Assembly (NCBI RefSeq): GCF_003841485.1
Contig: NZ_REFY01000002.1
Coordinates: forward strand, 434,001 to 498,000
From: Natrarchaeobius halalkaliphilus
GTDB lineage: Archaea; Halobacteriota; Halobacteria; Halobacteriales; Natrialbaceae
Direction: 5' to 3'
DNA length: 64,000 nt
The notes beneath the pieces were generated by a model that worked only from the letters and a program-made list of their open reading frames with translations, was not told where the DNA came from and ran no database searches. Made by a program: the position numbers and the translations under genes. Of the stretch, positions 26,900 through 35,794 are shown piece after piece (within the stretch, counting starts at the first letter, position 1; each line of letters begins with the position of its first letter).

Positions 26900-27682
26900 T
26901 CACTCGAGTATCCGCTCGACGTCGGCCAGCGAGTCGAGGACGTAATCCGGCTTCACGGGAGACGACGCGACAGCCGACCGATCCGTCACGCCGGTGAGGA
27001 CGAGGGCGGTCGTCATTCCGGCCTGCTCCCCGAGCGCGATATCCGTATCGAGGCGGTCACCGACGACGAGCGTGTCCTCGGCGTCGATCTCGAGTCGACG
27101 CTTGGCAGCCGATGCGGCGATCGACGATGGTTTCCCGAGAATCGCATCCGGCTCACGTCCGGCGACGGCTTCCATCGCGGCGAGAATCGCTCCGGAGCCG
27201 GGTATCGTTCCGCCGTCGACCGGGATCGTCGCGTCGGGATCGGTCCCGTAGAACGGAACGCCGTTCTCGAGCGCATCGAGCGCAGCCGAAAGCCCCTCGT
27301 AGGAGAACGCCCGATCGAACGAACCCAGGACCACTTCAGCCTCCGCGGGTTCGTCAGTCAGGCTGACGCCGGCTTCGTCGAGAATCGACGCGAGCCGGTC
27401 CCCGCCGACCAGAAACACCCGTTCGTCGTCGTACGTCTCGGAGAGGTACGACGCGGAGACGGTTGCCGAGGTCAACACCGTGTCGGGGCCGACATCGATC
27501 CCGTGTGGATCGAGTTTGTCACCGTAGTGGTCGCTCCCGCGCGTGGGGTTGTTCGAAAAGAGCAGGCGCGAACAGCTCGCGTCCTCGAGCGCACTGATCC
27601 CCTCGATCGCACCGGGAATCAACTCCGAGCCCAGAACGATCGTTCCGTCGACGTCGAGGATCACGCCCTCGTAGTCGGTCAT
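26900..27682 (-). CDS. HAD-superfamily phosphatase, NagD/HAD-IIA type
   Basis: A 260-residue soluble phosphatase. The nucleophile motif is GVILDVDGTIVLGSELIPGA, the second is LLFSNNPTRGSDHY, the third Lys is in ILGKPSS, and the metal-binding DD-like motif is VVGDRLDTDIALGEQAGM. This is the order of NagD and 4-nitrophenylphosphatase/phosphoglycolate phosphatase relatives of the IIA cap subclass. The substrate is unknown, and nucleotide or sugar phosphates are plausible. The ATG at 27682 (MTDYEGV) is chosen; the 60-residue extension upstream has no family resemblance. Confidence 0.88.
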   Translation of the reverse strand: MTDYEGVILDVDGTIVLGSELIPGAIEGISALEDASCSRLLFSNNPTRGSDHYGDKLDPHGIDVGPDTVLTSATVSASYLSETYDDERVFLVGGDRLASILDEAGVSLTDEPAEAEVVLGSFDRAFSYEGLSAALDALENGVPFYGTDPDATIPVDGGTIPGSGAILAAMEAVAGREPDAILGKPSSIAASAAKRRLEIDAEDTLVVGDRLDTDIALGEQAGMTTALVLTGVTDRSAVASSPVKPDYVLDSLADVERILE

Positions 27683-27912
27683 CGACGCATCGTAGGCCCG
27701 GTGAGCGATTGAGTGTTTGGATTCGAGACTTTTGATCGTCAATTTGGACACCGTCCGTCGGCCGGATCGCTCGAGTTCGGAACGGACGTCTGCAGCGCCG
27801 TTATTTCGTACGTTCGATGACGGATCGAGCGAGCCAGTTGTGATACCGGTGTGGTCCCTCGCCACGGTCGCATGTGGGAATTCTTATCCGCCGGCCCTCC
27901 GTACGCTCCGGT

Positions 27913-28383
27913 ATGGGACTCGAGGTCGAACCGCCAGCGCCGCCGGAACTCGAATTCGTCGACCCGAACGAGTACGATGACGCCACGATCAGCGCCGACG
28001 GAGCCGACGAGATCGACTACCGTCGCGAGGAACTCCAGGAGTTCCTCGAAACCGGCGCGTGGGACGACGCGCTCGCGGAGTGGCTAGAGGATACGGACCT
28101 CGACGAAAACGAGTACGCCATCGCCCGCGATCTGGATCTCTTCGCGGAGTTCGACTTTTTCTGGGACGACTTTGCGGACAGAGTCGGCTATCACGCACCC
28201 GGGATTCCGGAGGACTGGCAGACGCGGGAGTACCATCCCGATCTCGAGACGTGGGGGACGGTCTCTGCGATCAACGCCGAACTGACGGAGTTCGGCCAGA
28301 TCGTCTCCGTCGTCCTCAAAGAGGAGTACATCGACTGGGAGGCCGAGTACGAACCGCCGGACGATCTCCCGGACTTCGAGTAA
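27913..28383 (+). CDS. acidic conserved haloarchaeal protein
   Basis: A 156-residue acidic protein, rich in Asp, Glu and aromatic residues, without membrane segments or known motif. The middle (ELQEFLETGAWDDALAEWLE) and DLFAEFDFFWDDFADRVGYH look like ordered helices. A TCTTATCC-like TATA element sits about 26 bases upstream of the ATG at 27913. Function unknown. Confidence 0.68.
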   Translation: MGLEVEPPAPPELEFVDPNEYDDATISADGADEIDYRREELQEFLETGAWDDALAEWLEDTDLDENEYAIARDLDLFAEFDFFWDDFADRVGYHAPGIPEDWQTREYHPDLETWGTVSAINAELTEFGQIVSVVLKEEYIDWEAEYEPPDDLPDFE

Positions 28384-28395
28384 CGAGCCAACCGC

Positions 28396-28536
28396 CTACT
28401 CGCGTCCGATTGCGATGTTTTGCGTTCGACCGCCACACTCGGGACAAGCGCCCAGCGTGTCGGTGGTTTCGCGGTAGCCACAGTCACAGCACTCGTAGTG
28501 TGAGCGGTCGGGCGTGTACGGATCGGTGTAGACCAT
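28396..28536 (-). CDS. 46-residue zinc-ribbon (rubrerythrin-like) protein
   Basis: A short gene coding for a protein that starts MVYTDPYTPDRSHYECC and continues with DCGYRE, then CPECGGRTQNIAIGRE. The pairs C-x2-C (CCDC) and CPEC form a rubredoxin-like zinc ribbon. Haloarchaea carry many such 45-50-residue proteins, often called rubrerythrin-like, with unknown function. The ATG at 28536 has a GATATAACC box just upstream on the same strand. Confidence 0.75.
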   Translation of the reverse strand: MVYTDPYTPDRSHYECCDCGYRETTDTLGACPECGGRTQNIAIGRE

Positions 28537-28737
28537 GTTACATGGGAGGTTATATCACTGATAACGATTGTGTTGGATCAATAGAATCCAATACATATTC
28601 ACGAAAGTATTAGTATCCCCTAAAGAACTGGTTGTTCGTCCATACCTGTCGTCGAGAGGATCGACGGAGCGTGAGCGGACGCGCCACCGGTTCGCGAAAC
28701 CGAACGGTAAAAACCTCCGAGTCGGTTGGAACGTGGT

Positions 28738-29646
28738 ATGGAGGTCGTTGCCCGGCTGCTGGCGCTGCTCGTGTTGTTGCTCGTCGGAGCCGGACTGCGA
28801 ACGACCGGCGTTCTGGACAGGAGGCGGGTCGCTGGTCTGAACACCATCGCCTACTACGTCGCGCTGCCGGCGCTCGTCTTCGTCTCGACGTACGATCAGA
28901 ACGTCGCTGATCTCCTCTCTGTCGCACTCGTCGGTGGGCTCCTATTCGTGTTGGGTACGACCGCCGCACTCGCGTGGGTGGTCCACCGAAACAGGGGTTC
29001 GAACGACCGCTCGAGCGTCGCAATCGTCCAGTCGTATCACTCGAATCTCGGCTATCTCGGGCTCCCACTCGTCGCGGCGACGTTCGACGCCAGGGTGACG
29101 GCGATCGCGAGCGTCGTCCTCGGGGTCGTGACGCTGACCCAGCTTCCGATGACGATCGTCGTACTTTCGACGCTCAACGGCGCTGATGCCGCGCTCGTGG
29201 GCGAAATCCGAGGCATCGTGAAAAACCCGGTGTTGCTCGCACTGATCGTCGGGCTCGCCGTCGGCTCAGCCGGCGTCTCGATCCCGTCGACCGTCGCGTC
29301 CGGCTTCGACGCGGTCGCCGCGCTCGCCTTACCGATCGCGTTGCTTTGCGTCGGCGCGTCGCTTCAGGTCGAAGCTTCGACGATCGATTTCGGAGCGGTC
29401 GTGTCGGTGATCGCTCTGAAGATCTGTTGTATGCCGATCCTCGCCTGGCTCGTCTTCTCCGCGCTCGGCGTCGATCCGGCGACGTTCACCGCGGCGGTCG
29501 TTATGCTCGGAACGCCAACGGCCGTCTCGACGTACGTCTTCGCGGCCGAACTCGGCGGCGACAGGAAGTTCGCCTCGTTAAACGTCTTCGCAACGACGCT
29601 CGCTTCGATCGTGACGCTGTTCGTCCTCATCACGCTCGTCAGTTGA
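28738..29646 (+). CDS. AEC (auxin efflux carrier) family transporter
   Basis: A 302-residue membrane protein with about ten helices in two halves. The first half has NTIAYYVALPALVFVSTYDQN and SYHSNLGYLGLPLV. The second has ALALPIALLCVGASLQ and GTPTAVSTYVFAAELGGD. These are the conserved Asn/Pro crossover regions of the AEC/BART family, which exports or imports organic anions such as malate. Substrate unknown. The ATG at 28738 is preferred to a TTG four codons upstream. Confidence 0.88.
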   Translation: MEVVARLLALLVLLLVGAGLRTTGVLDRRRVAGLNTIAYYVALPALVFVSTYDQNVADLLSVALVGGLLFVLGTTAALAWVVHRNRGSNDRSSVAIVQSYHSNLGYLGLPLVAATFDARVTAIASVVLGVVTLTQLPMTIVVLSTLNGADAALVGEIRGIVKNPVLLALIVGLAVGSAGVSIPSTVASGFDAVAALALPIALLCVGASLQVEASTIDFGAVVSVIALKICCMPILAWLVFSALGVDPATFTAAVVMLGTPTAVSTYVFAAELGGDRKFASLNVFATTLASIVTLFVLITLVS

Positions 29647-29691
29647 GTGTCCGAAGGGGCCCGTCGGGACGCGAGCCTGCCCGACTCGAGC

Positions 29692-30399
29692 CTATCTGGA
29701 AAAGAGTCGTGCGATCCGTCCGAACAGTCCGGTCCGTTCGTCGCCGCTCGAGTCGTCGTCGGAGTCCGCGTCGTCCCCGGAGACGGCGGTCGACGCGTCG
29801 GTTTTCGCCTCTCCGCCGACAGCATCCGTCCGATCTCGATTCCGGTCGTCTCGGATCGTCTCTGCTCCACTCGCGCGTTCTCCGATCACCTCACTCGGCG
29901 GTCCGGCCGTCGATTCACCGGTGTCGAGGTCGTCCATCGAGAGCTCGATCTCGTCGATTTCGGGCGTCGACTCCCGCCCGCCCCCGGTTTCGGCGGCTCG
30001 GACATCCGAACCAGTGACGTCGCCGCTATCGATTCGCGCCTTGAGCGCATCGACGGTGTCGTCAACGGTCGGTTCGGAGCCATCGACAGTTGACGGAGGC
30101 GCTGTCTCGGTCGTCGGCCTGGATTCGTCGGAAGCGGCCCTGGGCTCACTGGTCGCCGCCCTGGGTTCGTCGCTGGGCAGCTCGGCCTCGTCGGTCGACG
30201 TCTCGAGTTCGTCGGTCCGGTCGCCGTCGTCTGCAGTATCCCCCGTCGTCTCATCGAGGGACGAGAGAATGTCGTCGACGCTCCGCTCGGAAACGACCCG
30301 GCGAGGACCGCCGCCGGGCGCTCCGCCACCGGACTGACCATCGTCGGTCGATTCGTCCCCCTCGGTCCCGTCGTGGTCCGGTGATCGATCGTCACTCAT
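29692..30399 (-). CDS. acidic disordered protein with basic amphipathic C-terminus
   Basis: A 235-residue protein of Asp, Glu, Ser, Thr and Gly with no recognised domain. One conserved-looking element is SERSVDDILSSLDETTGD near residue 40, and a second is TPEIDEIELSMDDLDTG near 150. The last 13 residues (TGLFGRIARLFSR) are an amphipathic, basic helix that could bind a membrane. The overall plan matches the protein at 4546 (tail GGVIGWIKATIGRVF). The 82-bp element B lies upstream, between it and the YihY gene. Function unknown. Confidence 0.68.
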   Translation of the reverse strand: MSDDRSPDHDGTEGDESTDDGQSGGGAPGGGPRRVVSERSVDDILSSLDETTGDTADDGDRTDELETSTDEAELPSDEPRAATSEPRAASDESRPTTETAPPSTVDGSEPTVDDTVDALKARIDSGDVTGSDVRAAETGGGRESTPEIDEIELSMDDLDTGESTAGPPSEVIGERASGAETIRDDRNRDRTDAVGGEAKTDASTAVSGDDADSDDDSSGDERTGLFGRIARLFSR

Positions 30400-30457
30400 C
30401 GTGGGTGTCTGTCGGTTCCGGTACTATAACCCTTTTCCCGGATCGATCAGCGGCCTC

Positions 30458-30539
30458 ATACGGTTTACTGTAAATCATTGCCGGCGCACCCGCCGCCCGG
30501 GTTGCGGGTGCGCCGGTAAATCGTTACAGTAATCCGTAT
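30458..30539. repeat. 82-bp palindromic repeat, copy B
   Basis: Ends ATACGGTTTACTGT and ACAGTAATCCGTAT enclose a very stable core (CCGGCGCACCCGC paired with GCGGGTGCGCCGG). It has exactly the same length and ends as copy A at 1839-1920, but a different core. Read on the - strand its first base is the last base of the T-G-A stop codon of the YihY gene, mirroring copy A. It is likely a terminator or a palindromic mobile repeat. Confidence 0.8.
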
Positions 30540-31321
30540 CACTCGGCGATCAGCGGCCTCGAGCGAACGACGTTGAGGACGGCCCCGACGAGGATGACGA
30601 TGCCGGCGAAGTAGAGCCAGGTGACCAACAACAGGACCGCACCGACCGCGCCGTAGGCCTGATACCGTCCGGCGTTCGCCGCGTAGAGCTGAAAACCGGC
30701 CTGCAAGATCGTCCAGCCGACGGCGGCGAACACCGCGCCGGGGAGGACCTCGGTGAGATCGACGGGAACGGGTGGGAGCACGTAGTAGATGGGAACGAAC
30801 ACGAGTACGAGTCCGACCAACAGAGCGACCCAGCCCACCACGCCGCCGAAGGGAATGCTCCCGGCGACGAGTCCGAGGACGGCACCGACGACGACCATCA
30901 GTGCAAGCGCGAACGCGCCCGCGACGATGACGGTGAGGCCGTCGCGAACCTCCTCTGTAAGCGAGTCCTCTGAGACCTCGTCGTACACCTTATCGAACGC
31001 GAGGCTGAGGCCGCGAAACACCTTGAGAGCACCCCAGGCGGCCACGACAAGGGCGACGACGGTCGCCTCCGCACGACCGGCTTCGGTCGTCAAAGCGTCG
31101 GTCACGAGCGCTTCACCCGCCTCGGGGAGGAAATCGCCAGCGACGAGAACGAGTCGCTGAGCGACGTCCTCGCCGCCGAGGAGGGAACCGACGACGAGGG
31201 CGAGCAAGACCATGGGAATCAGCGAGACGAACGCGTAGTAGGCGAATCCGGCCGCGAGAAAAGTGATATCGCGATCCGTAGCCGTTCGATAGATCGAGGT
31301 CAGCGTCTCTTTCGCCACCAT
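30539..31321 (-). CDS. YihY/BrkB family membrane protein
   Basis: A 260-residue protein with six membrane segments. The start DITFLAAGFAYYAFVSLIPMVLL and the later AWGALKVFRGLSLAFDKVYD, and GRYQAYGAVGAVLLLVTWLY near the end, are the family signatures (YihY, once called ribonuclease BN). The biochemical role of the family is unsettled. I start at the ATG at 31321 (MVAKETL), two codons after an alternative ATG. The stop codon is shared with the end of repeat copy B. Confidence 0.9.
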   Translation of the reverse strand: MVAKETLTSIYRTATDRDITFLAAGFAYYAFVSLIPMVLLALVVGSLLGGEDVAQRLVLVAGDFLPEAGEALVTDALTTEAGRAEATVVALVVAAWGALKVFRGLSLAFDKVYDEVSEDSLTEEVRDGLTVIVAGAFALALMVVVGAVLGLVAGSIPFGGVVGWVALLVGLVLVFVPIYYVLPPVPVDLTEVLPGAVFAAVGWTILQAGFQLYAANAGRYQAYGAVGAVLLLVTWLYFAGIVILVGAVLNVVRSRPLIAE

Positions 31322-31423
31322 ACACAATCCACGGAGGGGGACACCAAGAATCTGTTATCCGCTTTCAGATTCTGGGTATCGGACAGCCCCGTGGCCACTC
31401 TTCGCGGTCGTTCTCCCCGTGGC

Positions 31424-32185
31424 CTACCACTCGTGACAGAAGTTGTGTGAGGCGTAGACTGCACCGTCGTCCGCGATGTAGACGCCGACGCCGCCACGGT
31501 CCCAGCCGGGACCGCCGTGCTCCTCGAGGATCGCTTCGCGGTGGCTCGTCGAGTTCATCCACTGATCGACGAGACCGGTTGCGAGGTCTTCTGCGGTGTA
31601 GTACTCCACGGTGTCTCCGTTTCCGGGGCGTTCGATCGGTCTGTCGATCCACGTCAGGGCGATGTTCTCGCCGTAGCCGCGACAGTAGTCGTCGACTTCG
31701 CTGAAGCGGTCGTATGGTCCCTCACCGTCCGGGTTTCCGTGCGAAAAGTAATCGCGGTGAGCCATATCGTAACTGTGGGCCCGCGAGACGGAGGCGACGG
31801 TTCCGTCCCACTCGAGCGACTCGAGACCGTGATCCGCGCGCCGGTCGTTAACCGCCGCGTGGACGAAGTCCTCGACCGCATCGGAGCGAACCGTCTCGAC
31901 GTCGGTTTCGTAGCTCGAGACGCCGGGATCGTCCGGGTCGGTGACGTCCGGGTCGCGTTCGCCGGCAGGCGGCGGGTTCGAACTCGGATCCGGACGATCC
32001 TGAAGGTCGATTCCGTCGGCGTCTTCGGCGCGCTCTATGAGTGTAGTTGCGAACGTGGCCGCCCCGAGTACAACCGCGCTCACGAGAAGTACGAGGACGA
32101 CCAGACGCCCCAGCGCTCGCAGAATACCACGCTCGGACCGGTCACCGGACGTACTCTCCGACTTCGACCGCGGCCGCCGTGTCAT
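31424..32185 (-). CDS. CAP/SCP-domain protein, membrane-anchored
   Basis: A 253-residue protein. A basic cytoplasmic start leads into one membrane anchor (LGRLVVLVLLVSAVVLGAA), then a Pro/Asp-rich spacer. The C-terminal CAP (cysteine-rich secretory/PR-1) domain has VHAAVNDRRADHGLESLEWD, ARAHSYDMAHRDYFSH-like and GYGENIALTW, then MNSTSHREAILEEHG and VGVYIADDGAVYASHNFC. The conserved His/Glu residues of the domain are visible. The domain faces outside the cell. The role of archaeal CAP proteins is unknown. The ATG at 32185 is chosen, since the longer frame overlaps the gene upstream. Confidence 0.85.
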   Translation of the reverse strand: MTRRPRSKSESTSGDRSERGILRALGRLVVLVLLVSAVVLGAATFATTLIERAEDADGIDLQDRPDPSSNPPPAGERDPDVTDPDDPGVSSYETDVETVRSDAVEDFVHAAVNDRRADHGLESLEWDGTVASVSRAHSYDMAHRDYFSHGNPDGEGPYDRFSEVDDYCRGYGENIALTWIDRPIERPGNGDTVEYYTAEDLATGLVDQWMNSTSHREAILEEHGGPGWDRGGVGVYIADDGAVYASHNFCHEW

Positions 32186-32262
32186 CGTCCGTCGACTCAC
32201 CGACCCGAGACAAGACTGTCCGGGTGCGTTGCAGTCACTGATACGGTCCGCTGCCCCGACGG

Positions 32263-32565
32263 TCACTCCCCGCCGAAGATCGTCTCGTGGATTCCCAGAA
32301 CGAGTCCGGGAACGACGGCCATGAAGAGGTGTTCCTCGATCGGGATGCCGGCGACGTCGACACCGGTTCGGAGGTTAATATCGAAAACGCCGACGGCGAG
32401 CGTGTACCGGTCCCAGACGTACGCGATCGGATAGAGCGCGAGGATCGTCACCGCGGCCTTTCGAAGCGCACCCGCCCGCTGGAGCAAGACCAGGGCGACG
32501 GTGCCCCAGAACAGTTCAGTCACGAGGTAGGTGTACCGACCGAAGACGCTGATATCTGGTCGCAT
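32263..32565 (-). CDS. lycopene cyclase domain protein, single-domain
   Basis: A 100-residue membrane protein with three hydrophobic segments. It carries the motif GIPIEEHLFMAVVPGLVLGI (the P-x-E-E-x-x-F box of CrtYc/CrtYd lycopene cyclases) and YPIAYVWDRYTLAVGVFDIN. Typical haloarchaeal CrtY cyclases contain two such units, so this one-unit version is like the split bacterial subunits. It might need a partner or be a relict. It could act in C50 or retinal carotenoid synthesis, which is inference. No other carotenoid gene lies nearby. A bent half-copy of the palindromic repeat lies just downstream (32241-32253). Confidence 0.78.
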   Translation of the reverse strand: MRPDISVFGRYTYLVTELFWGTVALVLLQRAGALRKAAVTILALYPIAYVWDRYTLAVGVFDINLRTGVDVAGIPIEEHLFMAVVPGLVLGIHETIFGGE

Positions 32566-32664
32566 ACATCACTACTATTGGTTAACAGACAAAATCGTTG
32601 GCACGCAACGGTGGGAACAGGCAGTATCTTCAAAACCCCTGCGGCAGTATATCGGATCGGAACG

Positions 32665-33822
32665 ATGAATATCGCTGATATCGCCACACAGGACTACATC
32701 GAAGTCGACGTTGGGACGCGAATGGGGAAGGTTCGTTCGACCTTCGAGAACGGCAACCCCAAAGGAATTATCGTCACTAACGACGGGGAGTACGAGGGCG
32801 TCATCAGCGAACGAGAGGTCCTCCAATCTCACGTCGAGGACGACGCGAAGGTCGCAGCACTCACCAAACCGAGCCGGAGCGCACCCGCACCGAAAATCGA
32901 CCGACACGAGGACGTCCGAGAGACCGCTCGCGTGCTCGTCGAGAGCAACGCCAAAGTCGCACCAGTTTTCGAACACGACGAACTCTGGGGCGTTATCAGT
33001 GACGACGCCATCCTCGAGGCGGTCCTCGAAAACCTCGATACCCTCACCGTGGAGGATATCTACACCGATGCGCCGGTCACCCTCACCGAGGACGACGGAA
33101 TCGGCAAGGCGATCAACTACCTTCGTGAGCACGGAATCTCCCGATTGCCGGTGTTGAACGACAGCGGCTTTCTCACCGGCGTCGTAACCACACACGACAT
33201 CGCGGACTTCGTTATCCGCGAGAACCACACGACGACGACCGGCGACCGCGTCGGTGACAGCGATCGGTTGCTCGACGTTCCCATCTACGACATCATGACC
33301 AGCCCGGTTCAGACGACGACGCTCGACACCACCGCGAAAGAGGCCGTCGAGACGATGCTCGAACTCGATTACGCCGGGTTGATGGTCACGCCCGAAGACG
33401 ACGACCGCGTCGTCTCCGGCGTCATCACGAAGACCGACGTCCTCCGAGCGTTGACGTTCACCGAAGAGGAGTACATGGACGTCCAGATCACGAACGTTTC
33501 GTTGCTCGATACGATCTCTCGAGAGTCGATCGTCCAGAGCATCGAGGACGTCTCGGACAAGTACGCCGACATGCAGGTGATGCACGCCCACGTCCGGTTC
33601 ACAGAGCACAAGGAGAAACTGCGCGGTACGCCGCTCGTGCAGTGTCAAATCCGCCTACGGACGAACAAAGGTCAGGTCGCAGGCACCGGCGAAGGGTACG
33701 GTGCGGAGAACGCCTTCCGCGTCGCACTCGACAAACTCGAGCGAAACGTTCTCGAGGTCAAAGGAATCACGGCAGACGAGGAGTACCGCGGTCAGCTCCT
33801 GCGAAAACTCAACGAGCTGTAA
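32665..33822 (+). CDS. four-CBS-domain protein with C-terminal HPF-like domain
   Basis: A 385-residue protein. Four CBS units occur in order, at about 1-58 (GIIVTNDGEYEGVISEREV), 70-125 (APVFEHDELWGVISDDAIL), 128-190 (ISRLPVLNDSGFLTGVVTTHDI) and 215-280 (GLMVTPEDDDRVVSGVITKTDV). They would sense adenine nucleotides. The last about 75 residues (HAHVRFTEHKEKLRGTPLVQ and GQVAGTGEGYGAENAFRVAL) resemble the HPF/S30AE ribosome-binding fold. A nucleotide-sensing ribosome or translation regulator is a plausible inference. The ATG at 32665 is chosen, as upstream sequence is antisense to the cyclase. Confidence 0.8.
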   Translation: MNIADIATQDYIEVDVGTRMGKVRSTFENGNPKGIIVTNDGEYEGVISEREVLQSHVEDDAKVAALTKPSRSAPAPKIDRHEDVRETARVLVESNAKVAPVFEHDELWGVISDDAILEAVLENLDTLTVEDIYTDAPVTLTEDDGIGKAINYLREHGISRLPVLNDSGFLTGVVTTHDIADFVIRENHTTTTGDRVGDSDRLLDVPIYDIMTSPVQTTTLDTTAKEAVETMLELDYAGLMVTPEDDDRVVSGVITKTDVLRALTFTEEEYMDVQITNVSLLDTISRESIVQSIEDVSDKYADMQVMHAHVRFTEHKEKLRGTPLVQCQIRLRTNKGQVAGTGEGYGAENAFRVALDKLERNVLEVKGITADEEYRGQLLRKLNEL

Positions 33823-33909
33823 GCGGGCTCGACTCGCCCGCTCGCGAGCTCCACACGAACCTGACAGTCGAACACAAAGTCTATACCGGATGACCGTGGG
33901 TGCTATCGT

Positions 33910-34842
33910 ATGGCCGCTATCGAACTCCGCGGCGTAACCAAGCGCTACGAACGCCGTGGCATCCTCCACACGGACTCCGTTACCGCCCTCCAGAACGTCG
34001 ATCTCACCGTCGAAGACGGTGACGTGTTCGGATTTCTCGGTCCGAACGGTGCCGGAAAATCGACGGCGATCGACATCATGCTGGACTACGTCGCGCCGAC
34101 CAGCGGATCGGTCAGGGTCCTCGGCCACGACGTCGACTCCGACAGCGTCAGCGTCAAAGAACGGACGGGCGTCCTCCCGGACGGATACGGACCGGTCAGC
34201 GAACGGACCGGACGGGAACACCTCGAGTTCGCGATCGACGCCAAAGACGCCGACGACGATCCGGACGAGCTGTTGGCCCGGGTCGACATGCTCGGCCCGG
34301 ACGGCTACCCCGTCGATCAGTACTCGAAGGGAATGGCCCAGCGACTCATGCTCGCGATGGCACTCGTCGGTGAGCCGGATCTCCTCGTTCTCGACGAACC
34401 CTCGACCGGACTCGATCCGAACGGAGCCCGAACGATGCGACGGATCGTCCGCGAGGAGAACGACCGCGGGGCCACCGTCTTCTTCTCGAGTCACATTCTC
34501 GAGCAGGTCGAAGCCGTCTGCGATCGGGTCGCAATCCTCGACGCCGGTCGGCTCGTGACGGTCGACAGCATCGACCGGCTGCGAGACACCGTCGGTGGGT
34601 CGGCGCGCGTGAGACTCGAGCTCTCGACGGTCCCCGACGGCGTGATCGAACGACTGGAGGGTATCGAGGGAGTCTCGAGCGTCGACGTAGACGCGACGAC
34701 GGTCGACGTCGCGTGTGAAAACCGTGCCAAAGCGCCGGCCATCGCGACCTGTTACGATTCGGATGCGACGGTAACGGACGTCTCGACGACGGAGCCGTCG
34801 CTCGACGAGCTGTTTGCGACCGTTACGGAGGGAACCGCGTGA
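33910..34842 (+). CDS. ABC transporter ATP-binding subunit
   Basis: A 310-residue ATPase. Walker A is GFLGPNGAGKSTAIDIM, the signature is QYSKGMAQRLMLAMAL, Walker B is LLVLDEPSTGLDPNG, and the switch His is in FFSSHILEQVEAVCDRVAIL. The C-terminal about 90 residues (VPDGVIERLEGIEGVSSVDV) are the usual tail of the CcmA/drug-exporter type. It energises export by the permease encoded next, whose GTG overlaps its stop by four bases (34839-34842). The substrate is unknown. Confidence 0.95.
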   Translation: MAAIELRGVTKRYERRGILHTDSVTALQNVDLTVEDGDVFGFLGPNGAGKSTAIDIMLDYVAPTSGSVRVLGHDVDSDSVSVKERTGVLPDGYGPVSERTGREHLEFAIDAKDADDDPDELLARVDMLGPDGYPVDQYSKGMAQRLMLAMALVGEPDLLVLDEPSTGLDPNGARTMRRIVREENDRGATVFFSSHILEQVEAVCDRVAILDAGRLVTVDSIDRLRDTVGGSARVRLELSTVPDGVIERLEGIEGVSSVDVDATTVDVACENRAKAPAIATCYDSDATVTDVSTTEPSLDELFATVTEGTA

Positions 34843-35684
34843 CTGACGCGGGTGCGGCCAGCCGTCTCGCGCTGTTCGCACGCGAAGACGTTCGAGATGC
34901 CGTACGCGAACGTCAGGCGCACGTTCTGGGTGTTCTGTTCGTCCTGTTAGGTGGGGGACTGGCGTATTCGGCCGGACGAACGGCACAGATGGTTTCCGCC
35001 GAGATCGAACTCGTGGGTCGGCTGGTCGGTCCGCTCGCGCTGTTGATTCCGCTCGTCGCGCTCGGACTCGTCGCCCCCGCGATCGTCGAAAAACGAGCGA
35101 CCGGTGCGCTCACGGTCCTGCTTGGACTGCCCTTTTCGCGACGGACGGTCGTCCTCGGAACGGTTCTCGGGCGGACGATCGTCATCGCGGCCGGCGCACT
35201 CGCGTCGCTGATCGTCGCCGTTCCAATCGCGTTGATGATGGGCGTCTCGGTCGACCCTGTCGACCTCCTCGGAGTTGCACTCGCTTTCGGGGTTCTCGCG
35301 GTGACGTTCACGGCGATCGCCGTCGCGATTTCCACGCTGACGCGGACGTCTACGCGCGCCTCCTTCGGTGCCTTCGGGACCTACGTCGTCTTCGTCTTTG
35401 GCCTCTGGGCGCAGCTCCCGATGCTTGCGCTGTACGTCGTCTCCGGTTTCGAATATCCAGAGACGGTCCCGACGTGGGTCGAGTTCGTCTCGGCGCTGAA
35501 TCCGATGACCGCGTTTACGAACCTCGGCGGTGCCGTTTCCCCACTCGAGAACGTGGCGTTCAGCTCGGTCCCGACCGAACCCGCCGTCTACGAACGGCCA
35601 TCGGCTGCGCTCGTTATCTTGCTCGCCTGGATCGGCGTCTCGGTCTGGGTGAGTATTCTGCGATTCGAGCGAACCGATCTGTAG
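34839..35684 (+). CDS. ABC-2 type transporter permease
   Basis: A 281-residue membrane protein starting with GTG inside the stop region of the ATPase gene, so translationally coupled. It has six hydrophobic segments. The first cytoplasmic helices LALFAREDVRDAVRERQAHV and LVAPAIVEKRATGALTVLLGLPFSRRTV are the NosY/ABC-2 coupling motifs. Copper-linked NosY proteins look like this, but no copper gene is nearby. With the preceding ATPase it forms a simple two-gene exporter. Confidence 0.92.
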   Translation: MTDAGAASRLALFAREDVRDAVRERQAHVLGVLFVLLGGGLAYSAGRTAQMVSAEIELVGRLVGPLALLIPLVALGLVAPAIVEKRATGALTVLLGLPFSRRTVVLGTVLGRTIVIAAGALASLIVAVPIALMMGVSVDPVDLLGVALAFGVLAVTFTAIAVAISTLTRTSTRASFGAFGTYVVFVFGLWAQLPMLALYVVSGFEYPETVPTWVEFVSALNPMTAFTNLGGAVSPLENVAFSSVPTEPAVYERPSAALVILLAWIGVSVWVSILRFERTDL

Positions 35685-35794
35685 TGGCCGCGAGTGGGCT
35701 CCGTCGCTGACCGTCGTCGATCGGCTCCTCGCGCATCGCAACCGGTCACGTCGTCGCACCGCCGCGTTTCGTGGCCATCGGCTCCGTCGGCACC

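Noticed and set aside
32241-32253. ATACGGTCCGCTG, a half-copy of the 82-bp palindrome
   Set aside because: It matches 11 of 13 bases of copy A and follows TG, but no second arm is present, so it is not counted as an element.
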